From Aliivibrio sp. 1S175 (GTDB lineage Bacteria; Pseudomonadota; Gammaproteobacteria; Enterobacterales; Vibrionaceae): a stretch of 64,000 nucleotides of DNA. Positions 39,834 through 50,467 of this stretch are shown piece by piece. The position numbers and the translations under genes are program-made. The stretch is taken from assembly GCF_001690985.1 (NCBI RefSeq), contig NZ_MAJS01000019.1, positions 1 through 64,000 of the forward strand. The letters are read 5' to 3'. Below the pieces are notes generated by a model. The model ran no database searches and had not been told where the DNA came from. It saw nothing but the letters and a program-made list of their open reading frames with translations. The stretch's first letter is position 1, and each line of letters opens with the position of its first letter.

Positions 39834-40382
39834 TTAAGCAACAACCGGTTCAAGTTTTTCTAAAAATTCAGCCATATTCTCAGCCAATACTTTTCGTTTC
39901 TTTGTACCAACCGTATCTAAAATAACTTCGCCTGATTGATTACAAATAGAAATCACTTCCATCTCATCGTCCGTTACGGCAATAAATAACGTTGGCACTA
40001 ACTTTAATCTACGCTGCATAACAAGATGACCAAGCATATTGCCTTGTAAATTATCTAAATCTTCATCACTCCAAACTTGAAGTAACTCTATATTCATATC
40101 CTCAAATTTAGCGGCCATATCTGCACTAAATTGAGCTCCATAAAATGCATGAAAATCATCATGAAGATCTAATTCAATGCCTTTTTCGATGTTAACTAAT
40201 CGAATGTTCTCTTCACGAGCAATAGGTTGCCATAAGATCTCTAAATCACGCGTTTCATCAATACAAGGTGAAGCTAATCCCACTAACTCTTCATTTATCG
40301 GAAGGCTATTATGTTTGGCTTTCCATGCTTCTACATAGCGTTGACTAAAGTTAGCAAGCGCTTGCTCTACCGAAAGTGGCAT
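39834..40382 (-). CDS. syd: SecY-interacting protein Syd
   Basis: Peripheral inner-membrane protein that binds SecY and may check translocon assembly. Family-like stretches: N-terminal ALANFSQRYVEAWK, the acidic middle FHAFYGAQFSADMAAKFE near 78, and the C-terminal IAVTDDEMEVISICNQSGEV. Length 182 aa (E. coli 181). Divergent from queF, as in E. coli. Confidence 0.93.
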   Translation of the reverse strand: MPLSVEQALANFSQRYVEAWKAKHNSLPINEELVGLASPCIDETRDLEILWQPIAREENIRLVNIEKGIELDLHDDFHAFYGAQFSADMAAKFEDMNIELLQVWSDEDLDNLQGNMLGHLVMQRRLKLVPTLFIAVTDDEMEVISICNQSGEVILDTVGTKKRKVLAENMAEFLEKLEPVVA

Positions 40383-40490
40383 TCGATTCTCCTAATAAGA
40401 CAAAAATTCAAGTAAACTACCGTTAATTGTATCAAATAACGCTAATTTATTAAGCGACCTCTATTCTAATCTACTTTTGGCATTTTCAAT

Positions 40491-41336
40491 ATGACTAAAT
40501 ACACTAACGCTGATGAGCTAAAATCACTGACTCTTGGTCAGAAAACCGAATATAAACATAGCTATGAGCCAGAATTATTACAGGCCGTTCCTCGCAGTTT
40601 AAATCGTGATGATCTTAAATTAGGTGACGAATTACCTTTTGTAGGTTGTGATGTATGGACACTGTATGAGCTATCTTGGTTAAACCAAAGTGGTTTACCT
40701 CAAGTAGCCGTTGGGGACGTAGTATTACCTGCAACAAGTCCTAATTTGGTTGAATCTAAATCCTTTAAATTGTATTTAAACAGCTTTAACCAAACTAAAT
40801 TCTCTTCATGGGATGAAGTAACTCGTACATTAATTAAAGACTTAAGTGCGTGTGCAGGTGAAGAAGTAAAAGTAGAAATACACCCAGTGCAAGCATACTC
40901 ACAACAACCAATCGTCGATATGCAAGGTGAGTGTATAGATAATCAAGATATTATTATTGATAGCTATGAATTTGACGCTAACTATTTAGAATCAAGTACA
41001 TCAGAAGAAATGGTCAACGAAGTTCTACATAGCCATTTATTAAAATCAAACTGTCTTATTACAAACCAACCAGATTGGGGCAGTGTTGAAATAAATTATG
41101 ACGGTAAGAAAATTGATCGTGAAAAACTACTTCGCTACTTAATTTCATTCCGTCAACACAATGAGTTTCATGAACAATGTGTTGAACGTATCTATACTGA
41201 TATTATGAAATTCTGTAAACCAACGTCATTAACGGTATTTGCTCGTTACACGCGCCGTGGCGGACTTGATATCAATCCATTCCGTAGTTCACATTTAGCC
41301 AAACCAGAACATAACCTACGTTTGGCTCGACAATAA
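40491..41336 (+). CDS. queF: NADPH-dependent 7-cyano-7-deazaguanine reductase
   Basis: Reduces preQ0 to preQ1 in queuosine synthesis. Long, two-T-fold (YqcD) subtype, 281 aa. Catalytic C188 and D195 in [14 protein letters not shown], and the substrate/NADPH motif [13 protein letters not shown] at 88-100. [16 protein letters not shown] lies near 217. No riboswitch was seen upstream. Divergent from syd. Confidence 0.96.
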   Translation: MTKYTNADELKSLTLGQKTEYKHSYEPELLQAVPRSLNRDDLKLGDELPFVGCDVWTLYELSWLNQSGLPQVAVGDVVLPATSPNLVESKSFKLYLNSFNQTKFSSWDEVTRTLIKDLSACAGEEVKVEIHPVQAYSQQPIVDMQGECIDNQDIIIDSYEFDANYLESSTSEEMVNEVLHSHLLKSNCLITNQPDWGSVEINYDGKKIDREKLLRYLISFRQHNEFHEQCVERIYTDIMKFCKPTSLTVFARYTRRGGLDINPFRSSHLAKPEHNLRLARQ

Positions 41337-41456
41337 GAATTTAGGCACCAAAAGCCTTTAAAATAGTGAGTTTTGTCTACTTTGAATCGTATTCCTAGTA
41401 GACAAATTTCACCACATAGATAGTATGTAATGGTTGTTTTTTAGTGGATCATTTAC

Positions 41457-43676
41457 ATGTCTTTGCGTCAATGCCTTCTTATTATCTTTATTTTCTTCCC
41501 TCTATCAGCGTGGGCTAAATTTTTCTCTGCGCCTATTTTAAATGACGCCTACCAATTACTGGATACAAATCCAGAACAAGCCCATTCAATTGCCCAGCAA
41601 TATTTAGAACAACGACAAATATCTCCAGAACAAGATCCAAACCGAATTCATATCAATAATGATTCGGAACGAACTATCCGCACTCCAATTAGTACCGTTG
41701 AAGCGTTTCAAATTAAAGCCTTAGCAAATAAGCGCCTTGATCGTAATCGTGAATCTATTGAATCTATTAAACAAGCAATCGCTCTAGCAAAAGACTTTGA
41801 CTTAAAGTCTGGTTACTTAGAATCAAAACTTATCTATTCAAGCTTATGGTGGAATTTAACTCAAAATATCAACGAAACGAATGCCATTTTAAAAGACATC
41901 TCTGTTGAATTAAATAAGTTAGATACAAAAATAAAATTAAACCAAAAACTCTATTTTGGCTTAGCCTTAATTCATGCTGAAGTGGAATCATTTCAAGGCA
42001 ATAACAGTCAAGCACAACAATATTATAAGCAAGCCATGTTTCATGGAAGCGCACTTAATGACCCTAGTAGTATGATTTATTATCATATTTCTTACGGTAA
42101 GTATTTTTTAAAAAACAAACAATTTGATCAAGCATTAACTGAGTTATTAAGTGCTTACTGGCAGTCGATTGAAGCGGACAGAAGTGGTCAGTTAGCAACA
42201 ACTAACTATTTACTTGGGCAGTTATTTTTCCAAAGACAAGTGTTAGATAAAGCATTAGAACATGCCTCGCAATCTGCCGAGTTCTATGGCCGATACAATA
42301 ACAGCGAGCAACTCTCTAACGTCCTAATTTTAATTGCTCAAATACACTTAAAACAGGGGCGATTTAACTTAGCCTTAGTACAGTACTTCAATGCTCTTGA
42401 CCAAGAAAAAGAAAAAAATAACGTAGATAAATTAATCTCATTACGTTTAGATATCGCGAATACCTATTTCTTACTTTACAACTATGCGTTAAGTGAACAT
42501 TACCTTAAACAAGCAAATAACCTTAATGAATACGTAAATTTGCCAGAACAAAAAGCGTGCGCTTCCCTTTTACAGGCGAAACTTTATCTCGTAAATAATA
42601 AAACAGATCTTGCCGTTCAACAGATACAGAAAGCAATCAAATACAGTAAGAAAGATAATGACTTACGTTTAAAGTTACAGTCACAAAAATTGTTATCTGA
42701 AACCTATGAGAAAATGGGTAAATATGAACTCGCATTAAAAGCCCAAAGAGAATACGAAACCTTAAATTCATCAGTTCAAGCCGTACAAAATGAAATTAAT
42801 GAGGGTGTTTTCAGGCAGCAAAAGAGTATTATCGAGCAATCCCTACACTACCAAGGATTAGAGGAACAATTAAAAGAAAACCACTTACAAACTCGAAAAA
42901 TACAAAAAATAGCCGGATTTTTATTGGTTCTTTTAACCTTGATTTCTATTTATGCCTTTAGACAACAGCAGGTAAATCGTTTTTTAAAGAAACGTCTGCA
43001 TCTACTATTGAACAAATATTACACTCACCCAAGAAGTGGCTTACGTAACTTCCGTTTATTAACAGAAAGACTGCCTTCATCATTACAACAAAGTAGCTCA
43101 AATATAGAGCAATGGCATTTAGGCGAGTTAATTAACGAACCCTTAAGTGACCGCCTTCGTTTTACTCTCTTTCATGTGCCGGTATTACAAGAATTGTATT
43201 TCACTCACGGTTATCAAGAAGGGTTATCGATTGAAAAAGAATTTGGCGATTACCTATCTACCGTAGTTACATTGCCATGTCGAATTTATCATTTTTCTGA
43301 CTCTAGTTTTTTATATATTGAGCATAAATCAGATTCAACATCCAACGCTCAAGAAATGGCTGAAACCGTTCAATCTTGGATAAACAATTTTGAATCAAAA
43401 ACAATGCCTAATAGAACCGTCAATATAGGTATGGTGGAGTATCCATTTTTACCACGTGCTTATACCGCCATTAATGACCGTGAATTGATCGATATTCTAT
43501 TAATGGCAACGAATACGGCTTGCGATATTAGCGCTGAACATTCTGGCAGCCAATGGGTCCATTATCGAGCGATTGATAATGCCCCTGCTGCCAGTTTTGC
43601 TAGCAATAATATTATTTCTGCATGTAAGCAAGCGATTAATCAGGGCCTAATTAAAGTCATGACGTCTAAGCACTAA
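41457..43676 (+). CDS. TPR sensor-like membrane protein with decayed GGDEF-type tail
   Basis: 739-aa protein. Signal peptide (about 1-20), a large periplasmic region with many TPR-like repeats (about 60-430, for example ALTELLSAYWQSIEADRSGQ, LLGQLFF, ALEHASQSAEFY) and a coiled coil (about 440-475). One transmembrane segment lies near 482-500 (IAGFLLVLLTLISIYAF). The cytosolic C-terminal domain starts HPRSGLRNFRLL, which aligns with the DPLTGLYNRR opening of GGDEF domains, but no GGDEF signature follows. I infer a degenerate, non-catalytic GGDEF domain or a relay module. The next gene is a diguanylate cyclase on the same strand, 168 bases on. Confidence 0.7.
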   Translation: MSLRQCLLIIFIFFPLSAWAKFFSAPILNDAYQLLDTNPEQAHSIAQQYLEQRQISPEQDPNRIHINNDSERTIRTPISTVEAFQIKALANKRLDRNRESIESIKQAIALAKDFDLKSGYLESKLIYSSLWWNLTQNINETNAILKDISVELNKLDTKIKLNQKLYFGLALIHAEVESFQGNNSQAQQYYKQAMFHGSALNDPSSMIYYHISYGKYFLKNKQFDQALTELLSAYWQSIEADRSGQLATTNYLLGQLFFQRQVLDKALEHASQSAEFYGRYNNSEQLSNVLILIAQIHLKQGRFNLALVQYFNALDQEKEKNNVDKLISLRLDIANTYFLLYNYALSEHYLKQANNLNEYVNLPEQKACASLLQAKLYLVNNKTDLAVQQIQKAIKYSKKDNDLRLKLQSQKLLSETYEKMGKYELALKAQREYETLNSSVQAVQNEINEGVFRQQKSIIEQSLHYQGLEEQLKENHLQTRKIQKIAGFLLVLLTLISIYAFRQQQVNRFLKKRLHLLLNKYYTHPRSGLRNFRLLTERLPSSLQQSSSNIEQWHLGELINEPLSDRLRFTLFHVPVLQELYFTHGYQEGLSIEKEFGDYLSTVVTLPCRIYHFSDSSFLYIEHKSDSTSNAQEMAETVQSWINNFESKTMPNRTVNIGMVEYPFLPRAYTAINDRELIDILLMATNTACDISAEHSGSQWVHYRAIDNAPAASFASNNIISACKQAINQGLIKVMTSKH

Positions 43677-43844
43677 TTTTAGGATTTGGATTATGCATCA
43701 CAAATTTAACAATTATCATTAGTGAATGATTATCAATTAAACAAAATAGGGTACTTTTTTTAGTCTGTTAATTATAAATTTGTTACTATAAATAATTGGT
43801 CTTATCAATGTTTTTATAACGTATGAATTACTCTCTAAATTATT

Positions 43845-45407
43845 ATGATTGAAGTCTCCATCGTTGCCTCTGAATTAAGTCAGTTAAAGCAACAACTAGA
43901 TCAAACACGCTTATCGCATCGTGATACCACATTAAAATCACGTCGTGAAATACTACTTTTAAAACGTATTATTTTACGCTTTTGCGCTGCGTGTAAGCAT
44001 CATGATGGAGAACTAGATAAAGAAATAGTAGAGCTTGCTAACAGTATAGAAAACGTTGAGAACACCTCAGAATTAACCGTACAGATAGCTACGTTTGAAC
44101 GTTTAATTAATCGTTATAAAATAAACGTTCAAAAAGATCATTCTGTTATGGAGGAGCATATTTCTTATTGTGGTGAAACCCTTCAACGCGTTGTCGGTTT
44201 ACCCGCAGGTCTAAAAAGAGATCTTCGAACTCTTTTACAATATCCTTCTCAAGATGGCAGTAAACATATTCAACGTATTGTTCGATTAGTTGAATTGTAT
44301 GAAAGAGCGATCAAATTCATCTCTGTCGGTAAAATTTCATCTGAAATAAACACTAATGAAATTATTGATATTGATACTCAAAAACAATTAAGTAATGAAT
44401 TACAACATCTCATTTCTGAACTAGATTTTGATAATTCTTCCGGTAATAAATTACTCGGTATTCGTAATAAATTAGTGAGGGGAGTAGATGCCGTTTCATT
44501 AATTGACTTAGCTCTGCAGACCTTACAATTAGTGTTAGAAGGGACGAATAACGAACGTAAAGCCTCTCAAGCTTTTGTTGGAGAGATGAACACTCAAGTC
44601 GCTCAAATAATTAAGACTAGTGAACAGAATCAAAACCAAGGCCAATCTTATTTAGAGCAGCGCTCTTTACTTAATGAAGAGTATTCACTTCTTATTAAAC
44701 AAGCTGAGAATACGCTAGAAAGTAAAGGTAGCGAACACGAATACAAAGCTAAAATGACGATGTTGCTAGGTGAAATGAGTGACCTAGCTGAACGCAATAA
44801 AATAATGCACGAACGCGAGGCAGCATTAATCACTCGTCATGAATATACAACAAAAAAACTCAATAATTTATACGATGAAACATTAGAATATCGCCGACAA
44901 CTTAGCGACCAACAACAGCGAGTATTTAAAGATCCACTAACCAAAGTGTATAACCGTGCAGCAATGCATGAACGTCTAGATCTTGAATACAAACGTTGGG
45001 TTCGCCATCAACACTCACTTGTTCTCACTATGATAGACATTGATCAATTTAAACGCATTAATGAACGTTTCGGGCATTTAGCGGGAGATAAAGCCCTATC
45101 TATCATTGCAAAAACAATTGAAAACAACGTGTCCGACACAGATTTTGTCGCTCGTTTCAGTGGTGAAGAATTCTTAATTCTATTTACAGAAACAGATAAA
45201 GAGCAGATAAATAACACCCTGAAAGCAATTCAATTGGCGATTTCAAAACTTCCGTTCAAGTTCAAAGATGATCATGTTCAAGTTACCGTTTCTATTTGCT
45301 GTTCAGAATTTACCAATAGCGATATCCCAGAGAAAGTAATTAAACGTTCAATTGATGCCCTCTATAAACAAAAATCAAAAGGGATCAGACAGTTTATTAA
45401 CCTATAA
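43845..45407 (+). CDS. Diguanylate cyclase (GGDEF domain, SGEEF variant)
   Basis: Predicted to make cyclic di-GMP from two GTP. 520 aa, cytosolic: helical and coiled-coil N-terminal sensor part (about 1-345), then a GGDEF domain (about 362-520) with DPLTKVYNRAAM, MIDIDQFKRINERFGHLAGDKAL and the signature SGEEF at 439-443. Ser replaces the first Gly; A/S variants can still be active in known cyclases. The inhibitory RxxD site is absent (the Arg position is Ser). No membrane segment. Pairs by position with the TPR/decayed-GGDEF gene upstream. Confidence 0.88.
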   Translation: MIEVSIVASELSQLKQQLDQTRLSHRDTTLKSRREILLLKRIILRFCAACKHHDGELDKEIVELANSIENVENTSELTVQIATFERLINRYKINVQKDHSVMEEHISYCGETLQRVVGLPAGLKRDLRTLLQYPSQDGSKHIQRIVRLVELYERAIKFISVGKISSEINTNEIIDIDTQKQLSNELQHLISELDFDNSSGNKLLGIRNKLVRGVDAVSLIDLALQTLQLVLEGTNNERKASQAFVGEMNTQVAQIIKTSEQNQNQGQSYLEQRSLLNEEYSLLIKQAENTLESKGSEHEYKAKMTMLLGEMSDLAERNKIMHEREAALITRHEYTTKKLNNLYDETLEYRRQLSDQQQRVFKDPLTKVYNRAAMHERLDLEYKRWVRHQHSLVLTMIDIDQFKRINERFGHLAGDKALSIIAKTIENNVSDTDFVARFSGEEFLILFTETDKEQINNTLKAIQLAISKLPFKFKDDHVQVTVSICCSEFTNSDIPEKVIKRSIDALYKQKSKGIRQFINL

Positions 45408-45547
45408 TTCATTATTGCTACACTGTAAATATATGCCTATAAATAAGTATGCATTTCTCAATTCCTTTGTTTTTTCCTCGCAAAATCCTTCATTGCTGTG
45501 TAAGTTAAATACCTAAACAATAATAAAAACAGCTAGGGAGGCTCTGT

Positions 45548-46906
45548 ATGATCACTCATATTAGTCCTGCAGGTAGCATGGATTTGCTATCACAATTGGA
45601 AGTAGACCAACTAAAAAAAACCGCTTCTAGTGATGTCTATAGAATGTACCGAAATTGTACATTAGCCGTTTTAAACTCAGGCAGTCACACTGATAGCTCG
45701 AAAGAACTTCTAGAAAAATACGAATCTTTTGACGTATCAGTAACACGTCGAGATCGAGGTATAAAACTCGAACTAAGTAACCCACCAGAACATGCTTTTG
45801 TTGACGGTACTATTATTAAAGGGATCCAAGAGCACCTCTTTTCTGTATTACGTGACATGGTATATGTGAATATGCAAATCGCAGATCATAATAGACTGAA
45901 CTTATCCAATGACTCACATTTAACCAATCTAGTATTCAGTATTCTACGCAACGCCAAAGCACTCCATACTCGCATTGAGCCCAATCTCGTTGTTTGCTGG
46001 GGCGGTCACTCTATTAATCCAATCGAATACCAATACACTCGTGAAGTTGGGCATGAACTAGGATTACGAGAGCTGAATATCTGTACTGGTTGTGGGCCAG
46101 GCGCAATGGAAGGACCAATGAAAGGAGCGGCTATTGGTCATGCTAAACAGCGTTATTTAAGTAGTCGCTTTGTTGGATTAACAGAACCTTCAATTATCGC
46201 CGCTGAGCCACCAAACCCTATCGTCAATGAACTCATTATTATGCCGGATATTGAAAAACGATTGGAAGCGTTTGTTCGTATGGCTCATGGTATTGTCATT
46301 TTCCCTGGAGGCCCTGGTACAGCTGAAGAGTTGCTGTATATCTTAGGGATCATGATGAACCCTGCCAATCGTCAGCAACCAATGCCAATAGTACTCACCG
46401 GACCAAAAGAGAGTGAAGCCTACTTCCTTTCAATCGACACTTTTATACGTGAGACATTGGGTGAAGAAGCGACGCATTATTATGAAATCGTTGTCGATGA
46501 TCCTGAAAAAGCAGCTGTGATGATTAACCATGGCATCAAGAAAGTAAAAGAGTACCGTAAAGCAACAGATGATTCATACAGCTTTAACTGGGCGTTGAAA
46601 ATTGAATCCGCGTTTCAACATCCATTTGAACCAACGCATGAAGCAATGTCTGCCCTTGATTTGCATTTAGACCAACCCACTGAAAATCTAGCGGCAAACT
46701 TACGCCAGGCATTTTCTGGAATTGTATCTGGAAATGTAAAAGCTGAAGGTATTGCTGAAATAGAAAAAAACGGGGTATTTAAACTTCATGGAGATCCGAA
46801 ATTAATGAAGAAAATGGATCGCCTACTACAAGATTTTGTTAAGCAAGGTCGAATGAAGCTTCCAGGTTCTAAATATGTCCCTTGTTATGAAATCGTCGTA
46901 GATTAG
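45548..46906 (+). CDS. ppnN: Nucleotide 5'-monophosphate nucleosidase PpnN (YgdH)
   Basis: Cleaves nucleoside monophosphates to base and ribose 5-phosphate; activated by (p)ppGpp in E. coli. The LOG-like core is visible: [15 protein letters not shown] near 178 and [16 protein letters not shown] near 256. Length 452 aa (E. coli 454). A strong ribosome site (GGGAGG) precedes the ATG. Followed by its own terminator. Confidence 0.95.
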   Translation: MITHISPAGSMDLLSQLEVDQLKKTASSDVYRMYRNCTLAVLNSGSHTDSSKELLEKYESFDVSVTRRDRGIKLELSNPPEHAFVDGTIIKGIQEHLFSVLRDMVYVNMQIADHNRLNLSNDSHLTNLVFSILRNAKALHTRIEPNLVVCWGGHSINPIEYQYTREVGHELGLRELNICTGCGPGAMEGPMKGAAIGHAKQRYLSSRFVGLTEPSIIAAEPPNPIVNELIIMPDIEKRLEAFVRMAHGIVIFPGGPGTAEELLYILGIMMNPANRQQPMPIVLTGPKESEAYFLSIDTFIRETLGEEATHYYEIVVDDPEKAAVMINHGIKKVKEYRKATDDSYSFNWALKIESAFQHPFEPTHEAMSALDLHLDQPTENLAANLRQAFSGIVSGNVKAEGIAEIEKNGVFKLHGDPKLMKKMDRLLQDFVKQGRMKLPGSKYVPCYEIVVD

Positions 46907-46941
46907 GGCTGGAATCCCTCCCCTTCAGTAACGTACAATAG

Positions 46942-46978
46942 AAAGCCTATGCTAAATACATAGGCTTTTTCTTTTTTC
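46942..46978 (+). terminator. ppnN terminator
   Basis: AAAGCCTATG, 7-base loop, CATAGGCTTTTTCTTTTTT, 36 bases after the ppnN stop. Confidence 0.93.
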
Positions 46979-46998
46979 TATATAGGAATGAATACGTT

Positions 46999-47787
46999 AT
47001 GGCAATTCACCTGGTTATTATTGACGCATTAAATCTTATTCGTCGCGTTCATTCCGCCCAACCAAATCAAGACGATATCCAAGCGGTTATTACCACAACC
47101 TCTCGCACAATTAACCGCATTTTAAAAGAAACCGAGCCGACTCATATTATCGCGGTATTCGATCACCACCTTCAAGACCGAGGCTGGCGAGCAGAAATAT
47201 TACCTAAATACAAAGAAGACCGAAAACCAATGCCAGAAACCCTAAAAGAAGGCATGGACAGCATTCAAGATGCATGGTGGAAATTAGGAATCGATTCACT
47301 TTTATCTGATGGTGATGAGGCCGATGACTTAGTGGCTACCTTAGCAAATAAAGTTGCCGCGCATAATGAACAAGTCACCATAATTTCTACAGATAAAGGG
47401 TATTGCCAATTGCTATCTCCTACACTTCGTATCCGAGATTACTTTCAACACCGTTGGTTGGATGCCCCTTTTATTGAAAAAGAATTTGGTCTAAAACCTG
47501 AACAATTGGCAGATTACTGGGGATTAGCAGGGATTAGCTCAAGTAAAATTACGGGGATCCCTGGAGTTGGCCCTAAAGCGGCACTAGAAATTTTAACTCA
47601 ATTTCCAACGATTGAAGCGGCAAACGAATCTGAAGAACTACCAAAAAAATACCGTAAAAAATTTGATGAATATTACGAAACGGCGATTCTATGTAGAAAA
47701 GTAGCTGGATTAAGAACTGATATTGAACTTGGCTTTAATCTGCAAGATATACGATATGAGAAACCAGAATCAGGATCTAGGGGATAG
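46999..47787 (+). CDS. xni: Flap endonuclease Xni (ExoIX)
   Basis: 5'-flap endonuclease related to the Pol I 5'-nuclease domain. Metal-site acidic residues in DALNLIRR, SDGDEADDLVATLA and STDKGYCQLL; the helix-hairpin-helix GIPGVGPKAALEIL lies near 188. Length 262 aa (E. coli 251). As in E. coli Xni, the second metal cluster seems reduced relative to Pol I. Downstream of ppnN. Confidence 0.93.
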   Translation: MAIHLVIIDALNLIRRVHSAQPNQDDIQAVITTTSRTINRILKETEPTHIIAVFDHHLQDRGWRAEILPKYKEDRKPMPETLKEGMDSIQDAWWKLGIDSLLSDGDEADDLVATLANKVAAHNEQVTIISTDKGYCQLLSPTLRIRDYFQHRWLDAPFIEKEFGLKPEQLADYWGLAGISSSKITGIPGVGPKAALEILTQFPTIEAANESEELPKKYRKKFDEYYETAILCRKVAGLRTDIELGFNLQDIRYEKPESGSRG

Positions 47788-47931
47788 AATTATAAATCCC
47801 ATAAGATGTAGAAACTAATGTGCTTTGAAACAAAAATCTGTTTGTCATCATTGAGCCACCAACACGAAATATAGCGATTATTCTTTTAAGAAAAAGCGTA
47901 CTAGGTTCTATTTTCTTCGGTAGCCTTAAAT

Positions 47932-47974
47932 AAAAACGCCCGCTGATTATCAACATCAGCGGGCGTTTATTTTT
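47932..47974. terminator. Bidirectional terminator between xni and rlmM
   Basis: AAACGCCCGCTGAT and ATCAGCGGGCGTTT, a perfect 14-bp stem with T-runs both ways. The preceding spacer (47788-47931) holds no recognised gene. Confidence 0.93.
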
Positions 47975-48000
47975 ATCTCACTCTAATCAATATCACAAGA

Positions 48001-49092
48001 TTAGTGTGGCGAAATATTAGAAATAGCTTGGATATGTACCGTAATTTCTTCACGGTCATGATACAAGTGCTTCGCTTGAAGCTTGTATTGGAAGTTATTC
48101 TTCTTCAAAAATTCTTTTAAATTTTCAATATCTTGAAGCACTTCATCGTAACGGCCTTTCATTGGTAATTTAAGGTTAAATAGCGCTTCTTTAGCCCAAC
48201 CTTTAATTAACCACTCACCCATAAGATGAGCAACACGTGCAGGTTTTTCAATCATGTCACACACGATCCACGTTACGTTCTTTCTTTGTGGTTCAAATTT
48301 AAAACCATCAACCATGTGGTGTTTAACTTGACCTGTATCCATTAAGCTTTGTGCCATCATGCCATTATCAATCGCATGAACAAACATAGAACGCTTAACT
48401 AGTTGGTAAGTCCAACCTCCAGGACACGCGCCTAAATCAACAGCCCACATACCAGAAGCCAAGCGAGTATCCCACTCATCTCTTGGAATGAATACGTGAA
48501 ATGCTTCTTCCAGTTTCAGTGTAGAACGGCTTGGTGAATCTGACGGGAATTTCAGACGAGGAATACCCATAAAGAACGTTGAGTTATTATTAGTATAAGA
48601 ATAACCTACATAACAATGACCCGGAGCCGTAAAACAAATATGCATAACAGGGATTCTGTCTGAATCTCTTGGTGTTAGCATTTCTTTACCACGTAATGCA
48701 ATTCGCATTGGTACGGTAAATTTACGACAGAATTTTAATAATTCTTTCGCTTCATTTGTATCAGGTGTTTCGATACGAATATCACCACAGCAAGGAAGAT
48801 TTTCGACATCAACTAATGCATTCAAAATTGGTGAGATACGATCTTCAGATGGTAAATCTTGTAGCTCAGCAGCTACCGCAAACATTTGACGAGCAAAAAT
48901 CAGCTCATTAAATTTAATCTCACGGATCAATTTATCTGCATCGCCTTCCTGGTAGCATTCAAATAGCACATAGCCTGTATTATTTTTTAGGCGAGGAAAA
49001 CCAAACACTTCAAGTTGAGTGGCTTTATCTTGGATCTCACCTGCACACTCTTTCTCAAAACCAGAGCGACAATAGAACATTACTTGTTTCAC
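48001..49092 (-). CDS. rlmM: 23S rRNA (cytidine-2498-2'-O)-methyltransferase RlmM
   Basis: Methylates C2498 of 23S rRNA. N-terminal THUMP-like region (about 1-150), then an RFM-type methyltransferase domain with the SAM motif [17 protein letters not shown] near 222 and catalytic K/D/K/H pattern ([18 protein letters not shown]). Length 363 aa (E. coli 366). Its start overlaps the ygdD stop by four bases (ATGA). Confidence 0.96.
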   Translation of the reverse strand: MKQVMFYCRSGFEKECAGEIQDKATQLEVFGFPRLKNNTGYVLFECYQEGDADKLIREIKFNELIFARQMFAVAAELQDLPSEDRISPILNALVDVENLPCCGDIRIETPDTNEAKELLKFCRKFTVPMRIALRGKEMLTPRDSDRIPVMHICFTAPGHCYVGYSYTNNNSTFFMGIPRLKFPSDSPSRSTLKLEEAFHVFIPRDEWDTRLASGMWAVDLGACPGGWTYQLVKRSMFVHAIDNGMMAQSLMDTGQVKHHMVDGFKFEPQRKNVTWIVCDMIEKPARVAHLMGEWLIKGWAKEALFNLKLPMKGRYDEVLQDIENLKEFLKKNNFQYKLQAKHLYHDREEITVHIQAISNISPH

Positions 49093-49478
49093 TTTGAAAC
49101 CTCAGTCAAACGATAAGTTGAAACAGCCAGCGTTAGCCAACCGACAATAAAGCAGAATCCACCTAATGGAGTAATTGGTCCAAACCATTTTATTCCAGTG
49201 AACACTAATGCATATAAACTACCACTGAATAATAATATTCCAATGGTAAATAGCAAGGCGGCGTATGATACCCCTTTTGAAAATGAATTTCTCAACAAAA
49301 TTCCACATCCAAACAGAGCAAGTGTATGCCACATTTGATATTGCACTGCTGTCTCATACACATCCAGTAGATATGGCGATAAAATCGACTTTAGACCGTG
49401 GGCACCAAAAGCACCTAAACCAACAGTCAGCGCACCACTAAAGCTAGCAGTCAATAAACATAGACGACTATTCATCAT
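49089..49478 (-). CDS. ygdD: DUF423 family inner-membrane protein (YgdD)
   Basis: 129-aa membrane protein with four hydrophobic segments; the conserved [14 protein letters not shown] lies near 20. Function unknown. ATG 49478 (MMNSRLCLL) is preferred over GTG 49496. The start overlaps the gcvA end by 11 bases, and its stop overlaps rlmM, giving a coupled gcvA-ygdD-rlmM unit as in E. coli. Confidence 0.9.
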   Translation of the reverse strand: MMNSRLCLLTASFSGALTVGLGAFGAHGLKSILSPYLLDVYETAVQYQMWHTLALFGCGILLRNSFSKGVSYAALLFTIGILLFSGSLYALVFTGIKWFGPITPLGGFCFIVGWLTLAVSTYRLTEVSK

Positions 49479-50376
49479 CTGTAATCTCTTGCTCACTACG
49501 CGCCTTACTCAGTATCCATTTTCTAAAAGTAGCAATGCGTCCCGTATCGGCCTGTTTTTCACTACATACTAAATAAAACGCATTTTTACTAATGAGTAAC
49601 TCTTCAAAAGGAGCGACTAAACGCCCTGCATCTAACTCAGGTTGAGCAAGTACATTATTCCCTAATGCAATACCCTGACCATGCGCTGCGGCTTGTAGTA
49701 CCATCGTTGAATGGCTAAATATAGGGCCTTGATTAACGTTCATTCCCTGCAAATCAAATTGTTTTACAAATAACTTCCAATCTTTACGGGAGGTATCATG
49801 CAATAAGGTATGGAAACGTAAATCATCAATCGTTGCTAATGGTTTTTCATTTAACAGTACTTGCGGTGAACATAACGGTAATAACTGTTCTTGGTATAAC
49901 AAATCAACACGTAAACCAGGCCAATTTCCACGACCATAATAAATCGCAACATCGACATCTTCCGTTAATGAACCCTCATCCATATCAACCGCTTTAATTC
50001 GTACATCAATGTCTGGTTCTTGGTTATTAAAATCAGACAAACGAGGAACAAGCCATTGAATAGCAAAACTTGGTGGCAAACTAATAGTTAGAGCGCCTTT
50101 CGCACTTCTTTCCAATACTTTATCTGTTGCTTCTGATAGAGATGTGAAAATTTCTTTAATATCTAAAAAGTAACTTTGCCCCTCTTCGGTAAGAAGTAAA
50201 GATCGATTACGACGGCGAAATAACTTCAAGCCCAGAAATTCTTCTAATGCTTTGATTTGATGGCTAACTGCTGCTTGTGTAACAAATAACTCTTCCGCTG
50301 CACGAGTAAAGCTTAAGTGCCTAGCTGCCGCTTCAAACACACGTAAAGAATTTAAAGGTGGTAATCTTCGAGACAT
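49468..50376 (-). CDS. gcvA: LysR-type regulator GcvA
   Basis: Regulator of the glycine-cleavage system and activator of the GcvB RNA. LysR winged helix at 1-65 (SLRVFEAAARHLSFTRAAEEL, TQAAVSHQIKALE), effector domain from 90. Length 302 aa (E. coli 305). Start MSRRLPPLNSLRVFEAA is the typical GcvA opening. Divergent from gcvB, the classic arrangement. Confidence 0.94.
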   Translation of the reverse strand: MSRRLPPLNSLRVFEAAARHLSFTRAAEELFVTQAAVSHQIKALEEFLGLKLFRRRNRSLLLTEEGQSYFLDIKEIFTSLSEATDKVLERSAKGALTISLPPSFAIQWLVPRLSDFNNQEPDIDVRIKAVDMDEGSLTEDVDVAIYYGRGNWPGLRVDLLYQEQLLPLCSPQVLLNEKPLATIDDLRFHTLLHDTSRKDWKLFVKQFDLQGMNVNQGPIFSHSTMVLQAAAHGQGIALGNNVLAQPELDAGRLVAPFEELLISKNAFYLVCSEKQADTGRIATFRKWILSKARSEQEITDDE

Positions 50377-50433
50377 AAGAACTCACATTCTGAATCATTA
50401 GTTTTTTTAATGCCAAGTATTATAAATTGTCCA

Positions 50434-50462
50434 TTGCCGAACTACCAGATAAAACCTAATAT
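50434..50462 (+). promoter_or_regulatory. gcvB promoter
   Basis: TTGCCG (50434-50439), a 17-base spacer and TAATAT (50457-50462) give a plausible sigma-70 promoter starting near 50468. GcvA sites are expected upstream in 50377-50430 but I cannot define them. Confidence 0.6.
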
Positions 50463-50467
50463 TGGCT

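Noticed and set aside
43721-43735. Fur-box-like sequence AGTGAATGATTATCA upstream of the diguanylate cyclase gene
   Set aside because: Only about 10 of 14 informative positions match the 7-1-7 Fur consensus and the region is very AT-rich, so chance similarity is likely.
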